From assembly GCF_008727755.1 (NCBI RefSeq), contig NZ_CP044231.1, forward strand, positions 372,001 through 436,000: a DNA stretch of 64,000 bases, in the 5' to 3' direction. Made by a program: the position numbers and the translations under genes. Under the pieces are notes generated by a model, which saw only the letters and a list, made by a program, of their open reading frames with translations, did no database searches and had not been told where the DNA came from. Position 1 is the first letter of the stretch; each line of letters opens with the position of its first letter. Origin of the DNA: Microbacterium caowuchunii. Its GTDB lineage: Bacteria; Actinomycetota; Actinomycetes; Actinomycetales; Microbacteriaceae. Shown one piece after another: positions 1 through 7,084 of this stretch.

Positions 1-97
1 GTCCCGACGATACCGACGGCCGGCGTCCCTGTGCGCGGCTTGCCGTCCCGCGGGAGCTTCGCTACCCGGAGAACCCGTTCCCGCACGTCGCGGTCCG

Positions 98-115
98 CCC
101 CCGCTCTGAGCGGGG
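98..115 (-). terminator. possible hairpin downstream of ald
   Basis: CCCCGCTC at 99-106 and GAGCGGGG at 108-115 form a perfect inverted repeat 8 bases beyond the ald stop codon on the minus strand. A real fold would use CCCCGC/GCGGGG with a 5-base loop. There is no following U-run, so this is only a candidate terminator. The rest of 1-122 shows nothing I can assign; a plus-strand reading frame runs into a TGA at 107-109 but I cannot support a gene there. Confidence 0.3.
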
Positions 116-122
116 AGGCCGC

Positions 123-1220
123 TCAGCCCCGCTCAGCGGGCTTGTCGGGGAACGCGGCGGCGACCCCGGCGTTCAGGATCCGTCCGCCGACAGTGGTCAA
201 CCCCCTGGCGAGCGCGGGGTCGGCGCCGGTGGCCTGCTCCCACCCCCGGTCGGCGAGGGCCAGCGCGTACGGCAGCGTCGCGTTGGTGAGCGCCGGGGTG
301 GACGTCGCGGCCGCGGCGCCCGGCATGTTGGCGACGCAGTAGAGGATCGCCTCGCCCACCGGGAACGTCGGTGCGTCATGCGTCGTCGGGTGCGAATCCT
401 CGAAGCATCCGCCCTGGTCGATCGCGATGTCGACGAGGACGCTCCCCGGCTTCATCCTGAGGACGAGGTCGTGCGAGACGAGCTTGGGCGCCTTCGCTCC
501 CGGGACGAGCACGGCCCCGATCACGAGATCGGCCTCGAGGACCGAGCGCTCGATGGCGTAGGCGCTCGAGGTGACGGTGCGGATGGCGCCCCGGTACAGG
601 TCGTCCAGCTCCCGGAGGCGCGGGATGGAGAGATCGAGCACCGTCACGTCGGCGCCGAGACCCACCGCCTGCGCGACGGCGTTGCTTCCCGCCATACCGC
701 CCCCGATGACGGTGACCTTGGCCGGTGGCACGCCCGGCACGCCGCCCAGCAGCACCCCGCGGCCACCCTGCGAACCGAGCAGGTGGTGGCCGCCGGCGAG
801 GACCGACAGCCGCCCGGCCACCTCGCTCATCGGCGCGAGCAGCGGCAGTGAACCGTCGGGCAGTTGCACGGTCTCGTAGGCGAGCGAGGTCGTGCCGCTG
901 GTGAGCAGCGCCTCGGTCAGGGGCTCGTCGGCGGCGAGGTGCAGGTAGGCGAACAGTGTCAGATCCGCGCGCAGGTAGTCGTACTCGCTCGGTACGGGCT
1001 CCTTGACCTTCAGGACCAGGTCGTTGTCCCAGGCCGCCTCGACGTCACCGAGCACGGCACCCGCCGCGGTGAACTCCTCGTCGGGGATGGCGCTCCCGCG
1101 TCCGGCGCCGGCCTGCACGGTCACCTGGTGCCCGTGGTGGACGAGTTCCCGCACGCCCGCGGGGGTCACCGCCACCCTGTCCTCGTGGTTCTTCACTTCT
1201 GCGGGAACACCGACACGCAT
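123..1220 (-). CDS. ald: alanine dehydrogenase
   Basis: NAD-dependent L-alanine dehydrogenase, which interconverts alanine and pyruvate plus ammonium in the cytoplasm. The 365-residue product has the family length (about 370). It opens [20 protein letters not shown], the typical family N-terminus. The catalytic Lys and His are seen in KVKEP (Lys73) and AYLHLAAD (His94). The Rossmann glycine motif [11 protein letters not shown] lies near 165-178 and DIAIDQGG near 270. I chose ATG at 1220 because AGAAGGAG lies 5 bases upstream; a longer in-frame reading to 1259 lacks conserved sequence. It appears monocistronic, with its own promoter at 1247-1275. No regulator adjoins it. Confident assignment. 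Confidence 0.97.
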   Translation of the reverse strand: MRVGVPAEVKNHEDRVAVTPAGVRELVHHGHQVTVQAGAGRGSAIPDEEFTAAGAVLGDVEAAWDNDLVLKVKEPVPSEYDYLRADLTLFAYLHLAADEPLTEALLTSGTTSLAYETVQLPDGSLPLLAPMSEVAGRLSVLAGGHHLLGSQGGRGVLLGGVPGVPPAKVTVIGGGMAGSNAVAQAVGLGADVTVLDLSIPRLRELDDLYRGAIRTVTSSAYAIERSVLEADLVIGAVLVPGAKAPKLVSHDLVLRMKPGSVLVDIAIDQGGCFEDSHPTTHDAPTFPVGEAILYCVANMPGAAAATSTPALTNATLPYALALADRGWEQATGADPALARGLTTVGGRILNAGVAAAFPDKPAERG

Positions 1221-1246
1221 GGGGTCTCCTTCTGTCCGGTGAGTCG

Positions 1247-1275
1247 AATCTAGGAGCAACGCGTGCCGGAGTCAC
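1247..1275 (-). promoter_or_regulatory. promoter of ald
   Basis: On the minus strand GTGACT (1270-1275, 4 of 6 matches to TTGACA) lies 17 bases before TAGATT (1247-1252). Transcription would start near 1240, leaving a leader of about 20 bases that holds the Shine-Dalgarno sequence. Inferred from sequence only. Confidence 0.5.
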
Positions 1276-1321
1276 GTGCCGGCCCCTTCATCACCGGGGA
1301 GGCCGTCGTGGGGCGCCGTCG

Positions 1322-2287
1322 TCAGAGGGCGCGGAGGCGTTCCAGGAGGGGTTCGGCGACCTCGGCGAGGAACCGCTCCTGCTGGGCATCGCCGATCTGC
1401 ACGATCGCCACGTCCGTGAAGCCGGCATCGACATAGGGGCGCACGCTCTCCGCGAGTGCGTCGAGGTCGGGGCCGCAGGCGATCGCCTCGGCGACGTCCT
1501 CGGGGCGTACGAACTGCGTCGCCGCGGCGAACCCCGCAGGTGTCGGCAGGTCGGCGTTGACCGCCCATCCACCGCCGAACCAGCGGAACTCCTCGTGCGC
1601 CCGCGCGATCGCGGTGTCCCGGTCGGGATCCCAGCTGATCGGGATCTGACCGATCTTGCGGGAGGAGCCATCGTGCGCGGCATCCCAGCCCGCGATGAGC
1701 TCGGGGTCCGGTTCCACCGAGATCAGGTGATCGCCGAGCGGGGCGAATCTGTCGATGGATGCGTCACCGGACACGGCGACGCCGATCGGCACCCCGCCGT
1801 CCGGGGCATCCCAGATGCGGGCGGAGTCCACGCGGAAGTACGACCCGTCGTAGGTCACGAGGTCGCCGGTGTGGAGGGCCCGGATGATCTCGATGGCCTC
1901 CACGAGCATGTCCTGCCGGGCGGCGACGGCCGGCCAGCCCTCGCCGACCACGTGCTCGTTGAGGTTCTCGCCCGAGCCGAGACCCAGGGTGAACCGCCCG
2001 TCCGAGAGCACCTGCAGGGTGGCGGCCTTCTGGGCGACGACGGCCGGGTGGTAGCGCATCGTCGGGCACGTGACGTAGGTCATCAGCTCGATGTCCCGGG
2101 TGGCCTGGGCGACGGCGCCCAGGACCGTCCAGGCATAGGGGGCGTGGCCCTGGGTCGTGAGCCACGGCGCGTAGTGATCGCTCGAGACGAGGAAGTCGAA
2201 ACCCCTGTCCTCGGCAGCGGCCGCGTACCGGACGAGCTCCTTCGGTCCGCTCTGCTCCGTCATCAGGGTGTATCCGAAGCGCGTCAT
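1322..2287 (-). CDS. LLM-class F420-dependent oxidoreductase
   Basis: A 321-residue luciferase-like (alpha/beta barrel) oxidoreductase. The N-terminus MTRFGYTLMTEQSGPKELV, the segment SSDHYAPW and the stretch LGLGSGENLNEHV match the subfamily that contains F420-dependent glucose-6-phosphate dehydrogenase relatives (TIGR03557-like, from memory). The substrate cannot be read from the sequence. ATG at 2287 is preceded by GGAAGGA 7 bases upstream, and a TAACGT -10-like element lies at 2311-2316. It stands alone between ald and coaBC, all on the minus strand but with separate spacing. It could also bind FMN instead of F420. Family call is firm, function is not. Confidence 0.85.
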   Translation of the reverse strand: MTRFGYTLMTEQSGPKELVRYAAAAEDRGFDFLVSSDHYAPWLTTQGHAPYAWTVLGAVAQATRDIELMTYVTCPTMRYHPAVVAQKAATLQVLSDGRFTLGLGSGENLNEHVVGEGWPAVAARQDMLVEAIEIIRALHTGDLVTYDGSYFRVDSARIWDAPDGGVPIGVAVSGDASIDRFAPLGDHLISVEPDPELIAGWDAAHDGSSRKIGQIPISWDPDRDTAIARAHEEFRWFGGGWAVNADLPTPAGFAAATQFVRPEDVAEAIACGPDLDALAESVRPYVDAGFTDVAIVQIGDAQQERFLAEVAEPLLERLRAL

Positions 2288-2376
2288 GTCGCATCCTTCC
2301 GTCCCGGGCGACGTTAGGCGGATCGTCCGGGGAGCGCCGGGGGCTTGCGCTCCCGTCGGAGGATGGGGCAGTGGCG

Positions 2377-3588
2377 TCAGCGCAGGGCCAGCACCGCATC
2401 CCAGAGGGCGTCGGCGACCTGCCGCTTGTCCCCGGTGACGACTTCCGGGGCGTCGCCGGAGGTCGCGGTGACGAACAGCATGCTGTTGTCCGGGGTCTCG
2501 AACCCGCGCTCCCAGCCCACCTCGTTGACCGCGAGCAGGTCCACGCCCTTCCGGGTGAGCTTGCGCCGTCCGCGCGCGCGCAACTCCTCGCCCTGGGCGG
2601 TCTCGGCGGCGAAGCCGACGATCGTCTGACCGGGCCGGCGCCGAGCGGCCAGCCCCGCCACGATGTCCGGGTTCTCCACGAGCTGGAGGGTGAGGGTGCC
2701 GTCAGAGGACTCCTTGGTCAGCTTCCCCTCCGCCACATCCGCCACCCGGTAGTCGGCGACCGCCGCCGCCATCACGACGACGTCGGCGTCGGATGCGGCC
2801 TGCTGTGTCGCGTCCTGCAACTCGGCCGCCGTCCCCGCCCGGGCGACCGCGATCGCGGGGTGCTGCTCCGCCTCCGCCAGCAGCGCCTGCTCCACGTGCG
2901 CCGCGATGAGCCGCACCCGGGCACCGCGCGCCGCCGCGGCGACCGCGACGGCGATGCCCTGACGGCCGCTGGAGCGGTTGCCGATGAACCGGACCGGGTC
3001 GATCGGTTCCCGAGTCCCCCCTGCCGTCACGACGACGTCGAGGCCGTCGAGATCCCCGGGCGCAGGCCGGACGATCGACAGGGCGGCCGCGACGATCTCC
3101 TCGGGTTCGCTCATCCGGCCGGGGCCGCTGTCGCCGCCCGTGAGCAGACCGTCCGCCGGTCCCACCACGTGCACGCCGCGTGCGCGCAGCGTCGCCATGT
3201 TCGCGGTCGTCGCCGGATGCCGCCACATCTCGGTGTGCATCGCCGGTGCCACCACGACCGGGGCCGTCGTGGCCAGGAGGGTCGTGCCCAGAAGATCATC
3301 GGCGATGCCCGCGGTCATCTTCGCCAGCGTGTTGGCGGTGGCGGGCGCGACGATCACCAGGTCGGCGCGGCGACCGAGGGAGACATGCCGTACCTGCGCG
3401 ACGTCGTCGTGCACGGAGGTGGTGACCGGGTTGCGGCTCAGCGCCTCCCACGTGGGCAGGCCGACGAACCGCAGGGCGTCGGCGGTCGGCACCACGTGCA
3501 CCTCATGCCCCGCGCGCACGAGCTCGCGAACGAGCTGTACGGTTTTGTACGCGGCGATCCCGCCTGTGACTCCCACGACGACGAACAC
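2377..3588 (-). CDS. coaBC: bifunctional phosphopantothenoylcysteine decarboxylase/phosphopantothenate-cysteine ligase
   Basis: Makes 4'-phosphopantetheine precursors of coenzyme A in two steps in the cytoplasm. The N-terminal flavoprotein half (about residues 1-180) starts MFVVVGVTGGIAAYKT and carries APAMHTEMW, the family's substrate and flavin region. The ligase half (about 185-400) shows VVVTAGGTREPIDPVRFIGN and MAAAVADYR. Length 403 fits the fused CoaBC family. The open frame runs much further upstream, but homology begins at GTG 3588, so I use that start; the upstream extension is antisense to the neighbouring gene. It is divergent from the NRDE-family gene with only 49 bases between starts. 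GAGAAT lies 6 bases before the GTG, compatible with a leaderless message. Confidence 0.95.
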   Translation of the reverse strand: MFVVVGVTGGIAAYKTVQLVRELVRAGHEVHVVPTADALRFVGLPTWEALSRNPVTTSVHDDVAQVRHVSLGRRADLVIVAPATANTLAKMTAGIADDLLGTTLLATTAPVVVAPAMHTEMWRHPATTANMATLRARGVHVVGPADGLLTGGDSGPGRMSEPEEIVAAALSIVRPAPGDLDGLDVVVTAGGTREPIDPVRFIGNRSSGRQGIAVAVAAAARGARVRLIAAHVEQALLAEAEQHPAIAVARAGTAAELQDATQQAASDADVVVMAAAVADYRVADVAEGKLTKESSDGTLTLQLVENPDIVAGLAARRRPGQTIVGFAAETAQGEELRARGRRKLTRKGVDLLAVNEVGWERGFETPDNSMLFVTATSGDAPEVVTGDKRQVADALWDAVLALR

Positions 3589-3637
3589 GGCTCGATTCTC
3601 GCACGCGCCGTCGACCCACCCGAAGGAGTCCGCCCGC

Positions 3638-4369
3638 ATGTGCACCGTCATCATCCGCGTACCCGAGGATCCGCGCCGGCCGACGCGCGTCATCGCCATC
3701 CGTGACGAGGACCCCGGGCGCCCCTGGAATCCGCTCGGGCGATGGTGGCCGGACACCCACCCCGGCGTCATCGGCGTGCACGACGTGCGTGCGGGCGGTG
3801 CCTGGCTCGCCGCGGATCCGGCCACCTCGCGGTTCGCCGTCCTGCTCAACAGGGCGGACGACGGGACTCTGCCCGATGACGCGGTCGTCTCGCGCGGCAC
3901 GCTCCCGCTGGCCTCGGTCTCCGGGCACAGCCCGTCGGGATCGCCCCGCTCGCGCGGCTTCAACCTGCTCGAGGCGAGTCCGGCCGGCGCGCGCGTGCTG
4001 TCCTGGGACGGCGCGTCGCTGCGCGCGGCGGAGCTGACGCCCGGGACGCACATGATCGCGCACGACGACCTCGACGATCCGCAGACGGCGCGCATCACCG
4101 CATGGCTGCCCGTCTTCACCGCGGCGGACACCGATTCGGATCCGTGGTGGACGCAGTGGCTGCGCGTGATCGAGCAGAGCGCCGAACTCGCGGCGACGGA
4201 CGATCGAGCGCTCATCCGCGACCATCGCCACATCGGCATCCCGACGCTCTCCCTGCTGGTGGCCGTCGCGAGTATCGACCCCGACGGCGTCGAGGTCCGC
4301 GACGCCGTCCTCCCGGCGCCGGGCGAGTGGGGCCCGCTGACGTTCGGAGACGCACCGGCAGATCGGTGA
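3638..4369 (+). CDS. TANGO2/NRDE-family protein
   Basis: A 243-residue protein beginning MCTVIIRV, with Cys2 in the place typical of NRDE/TANGO2 proteins (PF05742), which have an Ntn-hydrolase-like fold. Internal motifs such as GGAWLAADPATSRFAVLLNR and HSPSGSPRSRGFNLL (read in pieces) agree with the family. The biochemical role in bacteria is unsettled; eukaryotic TANGO2 is linked to haem and lipid handling. ATG 3638 has GAAGGAG 8 bases upstream. Its TGA at 4367-4369 is followed in the same frame by the remnant of a DUF1304 gene, so the 3' end may be a deletion junction. Function is not determined from sequence. Confidence 0.8.
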   Translation: MCTVIIRVPEDPRRPTRVIAIRDEDPGRPWNPLGRWWPDTHPGVIGVHDVRAGGAWLAADPATSRFAVLLNRADDGTLPDDAVVSRGTLPLASVSGHSPSGSPRSRGFNLLEASPAGARVLSWDGASLRAAELTPGTHMIAHDDLDDPQTARITAWLPVFTAADTDSDPWWTQWLRVIEQSAELAATDDRALIRDHRHIGIPTLSLLVAVASIDPDGVEVRDAVLPAPGEWGPLTFGDAPADR

Positions 4370-4642
4370 CGCGGCGAGACCACCCGCGCGCTGGCCTTCA
4401 ACCAGGGGTTCTACAACCTCTTCCTGGCCGTGGCGACGATCATCGGCATCGTGTGCGTCGTGGCCGGTGCGCCCACGGTCGGCGCCACACTCGTCTTCGT
4501 GGGTGCCGGGTCGATGGTCGCAGCGGGGCTCGTGCTCCTGCTGTCGAGCCCCTCGAAGGCGCGCGCCGCGCTCACCCAGCTGGCGTTCCCGTTCGTCTCG
4601 GTCGTCCTGCTCGCGATCGCGGTGCTCAACGGCGGGATGTGA
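4370..4642 (+). pseudogene. 5'-truncated DUF1304 membrane protein
   Basis: Directly after the NRDE-gene TGA, and in the same frame, the sequence reads GETTRALAFNQGFYNLFLAV and continues through three hydrophobic segments to TGA at 4640-4642. ALAFNQGFYNLFLA is the hallmark of DUF1304 small integral membrane proteins, which are normally about 115-125 residues with a first helix before this motif. Here about the first 40-50 residues are missing, and the match begins 6 bases after the upstream stop. A GTG at 4430 could start a 70-residue fragment that lacks the hallmark. I read this as a deletion remnant; translation by reinitiation cannot be excluded. Confidence 0.7.
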
Positions 4643-4669
4643 CCCGGGAGGCGCGCCGCCGCACCGACG

Positions 4670-4999
4670 TCAGTGCTCGACGGTGGGGATGGCCGGCGTG
4701 TCGAAGTGCTCGGCGACGAGCATGATGCCGCCGGAGGAGTTGGCGGAGTTCGCGAGCTCCTCGATCCACTCGCGGCTCAGAAGAGTGGGCTCCGGATCGT
4801 CGAAGACGAACCGGAGCGGGATGGAGGGATGCAGCCAGATCGTGCTGCGTCCCCGGGGCTGATCCTCGGGGTGCCGCCAGGAGAGGGTGAAGCTCTCGCC
4901 GCGGCGCAGCTTGGTCGCGATGACGACCTTGAGGTGCGCCAGCGCGCGGTCCTCGATCTGGATGGGCGTACTGCTCCCGCCGTAGTAGATGGTTCCCAT
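4670..4999 (-). CDS. DUF7882-like small protein
   Basis: A 109-residue protein of unknown function, MGTIYYGGSSTPIQIEDRAL at the start, with the pattern IEDRxLAHLxxVxxxKLRRGE, a central WLHPSIPLRFVF and a C-terminal WIEELANSANSSGG. It is a clear paralogue of the divergent gene at 5064. Such proteins are common in Microbacteriaceae and are sometimes labelled ATP-dependent DNA ligase, but no ligase motif (KxDG) is present and the length is far too short. The start at ATG 4999 sits 6 bases after a TAGGGT element, so the message is probably leaderless. Function unknown. Confidence 0.75.
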   Translation of the reverse strand: MGTIYYGGSSTPIQIEDRALAHLKVVIATKLRRGESFTLSWRHPEDQPRGRSTIWLHPSIPLRFVFDDPEPTLLSREWIEELANSANSSGGIMLVAEHFDTPAIPTVEH

Positions 5000-5005
5000 G
5001 CGCCC

Positions 5006-5011
5006 ACCCTA
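5006..5011 (-). promoter_or_regulatory. -10 element, leaderless start at 4999
   Basis: TAGGGT on the minus strand ends 6 bases before ATG 4999, leaving no room for a Shine-Dalgarno sequence. No convincing -35 is seen. Confidence 0.55.
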
Positions 5012-5051
5012 GTGCGCGTCCGATTATCTCGGCCAGGCGTCCCTGCTGGCC

Positions 5052-5057
5052 TATGCT
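5052..5057 (+). promoter_or_regulatory. -10 element, leaderless start at 5064
   Basis: TATGCT ends 6 bases before GTG 5064. With normal initiation 6-8 bases downstream, transcription would begin at the start codon itself. No Shine-Dalgarno sequence is present. Confidence 0.6.
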
Positions 5058-5063
5058 CGACAC

Positions 5064-5381
5064 GTGGGACGATTCATCTACGACACCAACGCGAACGCGG
5101 TCGACATCGAGGACCGCACCCTCGCCCACCTGCGCATCGTGGTCATGAACAAGCTGCGCCGCGGTGAGCCGTTCATGTTCGATGTCGAGATCGGGGACGG
5201 CAGCGGTCGCCGGAGCTTCTGGGTGCACCCGTCTGTGCCCATGCAGTTCCACTTCTACGGGAGCCGCCAGCCCAAGATCAACCGGGCATGGATCGAAGAT
5301 CTCATGCTGGCCGCATCCGGACCCTCCGGTCTGACGATCGTTCCCGAGCCGCCGGACGAGCCGCTCGACGCCGTCGGCTGA
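5064..5381 (+). CDS. DUF7882-like small protein
   Basis: A 105-residue protein starting at GTG (MGRFIYDTNANAVDIEDRTL), paralogous to the minus-strand product at 4670-4999: both share IEDRxLAHLxxVxxxKLRRGEPF, an HPSxPxxF core and a WIEdLmxxA C-terminal helix. The two genes are back to back, 64 bases apart, which suggests a duplication with inversion or an ancestral divergent pair. No enzymatic motif is visible. The product lacks a signal peptide or membrane segment and is probably cytosolic. Function unknown. Confidence 0.8.
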   Translation: MGRFIYDTNANAVDIEDRTLAHLRIVVMNKLRRGEPFMFDVEIGDGSGRRSFWVHPSVPMQFHFYGSRQPKINRAWIEDLMLAASGPSGLTIVPEPPDEPLDAVG

Positions 5382-5475
5382 TCGCGCGACTACGCCGCTC
5401 GTTCGCGGGTGTCAAGGGGGCGGGCGATACGGCGGGATGGCGCAGGGTGGTGATCCCACGTAGGAGGTTTCTCCC

Positions 5476-5598
5476 TTGTCCAGAGCCGACGAACCGATCT
5501 CGGAAGACATGCAGCCGGACCCGGCCGCCTTCGAGGAGGTCCCCGGGATCGATGTCGTGGACGGGGAGCTCGTGCCGCGTGAGGATCCTCAGGACTGA
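5476..5598 (+). CDS. small acidic protein, TTG start
   Basis: A 40-residue reading frame, (M)SRADEPISEDMQPDPAAF at the start and ending VVDGELVPREDPQD, very rich in Asp, Glu and Pro. A perfect AGGAGG at 5462-5467 lies 8 bases before the TTG, one of the best Shine-Dalgarno sequences in the window, which is the main argument that it is translated. An internal ATG at 5509 would give only 29 residues. It lies between the DUF7882-like gene and the convergent aminotransferase. I do not recognise a family. It may be a small intrinsically disordered protein. Confidence 0.55.
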   Translation: MSRADEPISEDMQPDPAAFEEVPGIDVVDGELVPREDPQD

Positions 5599-5609
5599 CC
5601 CGCCGTGGA

Positions 5610-7010
5610 TCAGAGCCGTGTCCACGCCTCGCTGAGGACCCCGCGCAGGATCTGCTCGATCTCGTCGAACTGCGTCTGACCGATCGTCAGGGGAGGCGCG
5701 AGCTGGATCACCGGGTCGCCCCGGTCGTCGGCCCGGCAGTACAGACCGGCGTCGAACAACGCCTTGGACAGGAACCCGCGCAGCAGCCGTTCCGATTCGT
5801 CCTCGTCGAAGGTCTCCCTGGTCGCCTTGTCCTTCACCAGCTCGATGCCGAAGAAGTAACCCGCCCCGCGCACGTCGCCGACGATGGGCAGGTCGCTGAG
5901 CTTCTCCAGGGTCGCGCGGAAGCGGGGCGAGTTCTCCCGCACGTGGGCGTTCAGGCCCTCCTCCTCGAAGATCGCGAGGTTCTCCAGGGCAACGGCGGCG
6001 GACACCGGGTGGCCGCCGAAGGTATAGCCGTGCGGGAAGCTCGTGGTGCCCGTGGCGAACGGCTCGTAGACGCGGTCGCTGACGATCGTGCCGCCCGCGG
6101 GGGAGTAGCCGCTCGTGACACCCTTGGCGAAGGTGATCATGTCGGGCTGGTAGCCGAAGGCGTCGCTGGCGAAGTACTCACCGATGCGACCGAAGGCGCA
6201 GATCACCTCGTCGCTGACCAGGAGCACGTCGTACGTGTCGCAGATCTCGCGCACGCGGGCGAAGTAACCCGGCGGCGGGGGGAAGCATCCGCCGGAGTTC
6301 TGCACCGGTTCGAGGAACACCGCTGCGACCGTCTCCGGGCCCTCGAAGAGGATCATCTCCTCGATACGGTTGGCCGCCCACAGCCCGAACTCCTCCTCCG
6401 TGCCCCCGGGGAAGCCCATCTCCGCCGCGCGGTAGTAGTTGGTGTTGGGGACGCGGAAGCCGCCCGGGGTGACCGGCTCGAACATGGACTTCATGCCGGG
6501 GAGGCCCGTGATCGCGAGAGCGCCCTGCGGTGTGCCGTGATAGGCGATGGCGCGGGAGATCACCTTGTGCTTGAGCGGCCGGCCGACGAGCTTCCAGTAG
6601 TGCTTGGCGAGCTTGAACGCGGTCTCCACCGCCTCGCCGCCCCCGGTGGAGAAGAACACGTGATTGAGGTCGCCGGGCGCGAGATCGGCGAGCCGGTCGG
6701 CCAGCTCGATCGCGGCCGGATGGGCGTAGGACCAGATCGGGAAGAATGCCAGCTGCTCCGCCTGCGCGGCGGCCGCCTGCGCGAGGCGACGGCGGCCGTG
6801 TCCTGCGTTCACCACGAACAGTCCGGCCAGCCCGTCGATGTAGCGCTTTCCCGCGGCATCCCAGATGTGATGTCCGTCCCCGCGGACGATGATCGGTACG
6901 CCGGGACCCTCGGTCATCACGGACTGCCGGGCGAAGTGCATCCACAGGTGGTCGCGCGCCTTGGCCTGGAGATCTGCCTGGTCGTGGTTGATCTGCGTGT
7001 CGCTGGACAT
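5610..7010 (-). CDS. class III aminotransferase (PLP-dependent)
   Basis: A 466-residue omega-type transaminase of PLP fold type I. It transfers an amino group from an omega-amine or beta/gamma-amino acid to a keto acid, usually pyruvate. Seen are FFSTGGGEAVETAFKLA (PLP phosphate binding), LLVSDEVICAFGRIGEYF (the Asp that pairs with the pyridine nitrogen) and ITFAKGVTSGY with the Schiff-base Lys296. The N-terminal DHLWMHF resembles the putrescine/beta-alanine:pyruvate group, but substrate cannot be fixed. It is separate from the second class III enzyme at 46042-47349, to which it is only distantly similar. ATG 7010 has a GGAGG-type site upstream. No operon partner is evident. Confidence 0.9.
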   Translation of the reverse strand: MSSDTQINHDQADLQAKARDHLWMHFARQSVMTEGPGVPIIVRGDGHHIWDAAGKRYIDGLAGLFVVNAGHGRRRLAQAAAAQAEQLAFFPIWSYAHPAAIELADRLADLAPGDLNHVFFSTGGGEAVETAFKLAKHYWKLVGRPLKHKVISRAIAYHGTPQGALAITGLPGMKSMFEPVTPGGFRVPNTNYYRAAEMGFPGGTEEEFGLWAANRIEEMILFEGPETVAAVFLEPVQNSGGCFPPPPGYFARVREICDTYDVLLVSDEVICAFGRIGEYFASDAFGYQPDMITFAKGVTSGYSPAGGTIVSDRVYEPFATGTTSFPHGYTFGGHPVSAAVALENLAIFEEEGLNAHVRENSPRFRATLEKLSDLPIVGDVRGAGYFFGIELVKDKATRETFDEDESERLLRGFLSKALFDAGLYCRADDRGDPVIQLAPPLTIGQTQFDEIEQILRGVLSEAWTRL

Positions 7011-7056
7011 CTCGCGCCTCCCGTTTTCCGGTGACGATACTCCACGACGGAGCAGA

Positions 7057-7084
7057 ACTGTACCGTGCGGACGGTTTCGCTCAA
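7057..7084 (-). promoter_or_regulatory. possible promoter of the aminotransferase
   Basis: On the minus strand TTGAGC (7079-7084) is followed after 16 bases by TACAGT (7057-7062). The predicted start, near 7050, leaves a leader of about 40 bases. The -35 hexamer overlaps the TGA stop of the GH3 gene upstream. Confidence 0.4.

Noticed and set aside
31..342. A short plus-strand frame at the window start
   Set aside because: It overlaps ald in antisense and shows only Arg/Ser/Ala-rich shadow sequence.
4670..5381. Labelling the two small paralogues as ATP-dependent DNA ligases
   Set aside because: About 105 residues each, without the KxDG nucleotidyl site or any other ligase motif.
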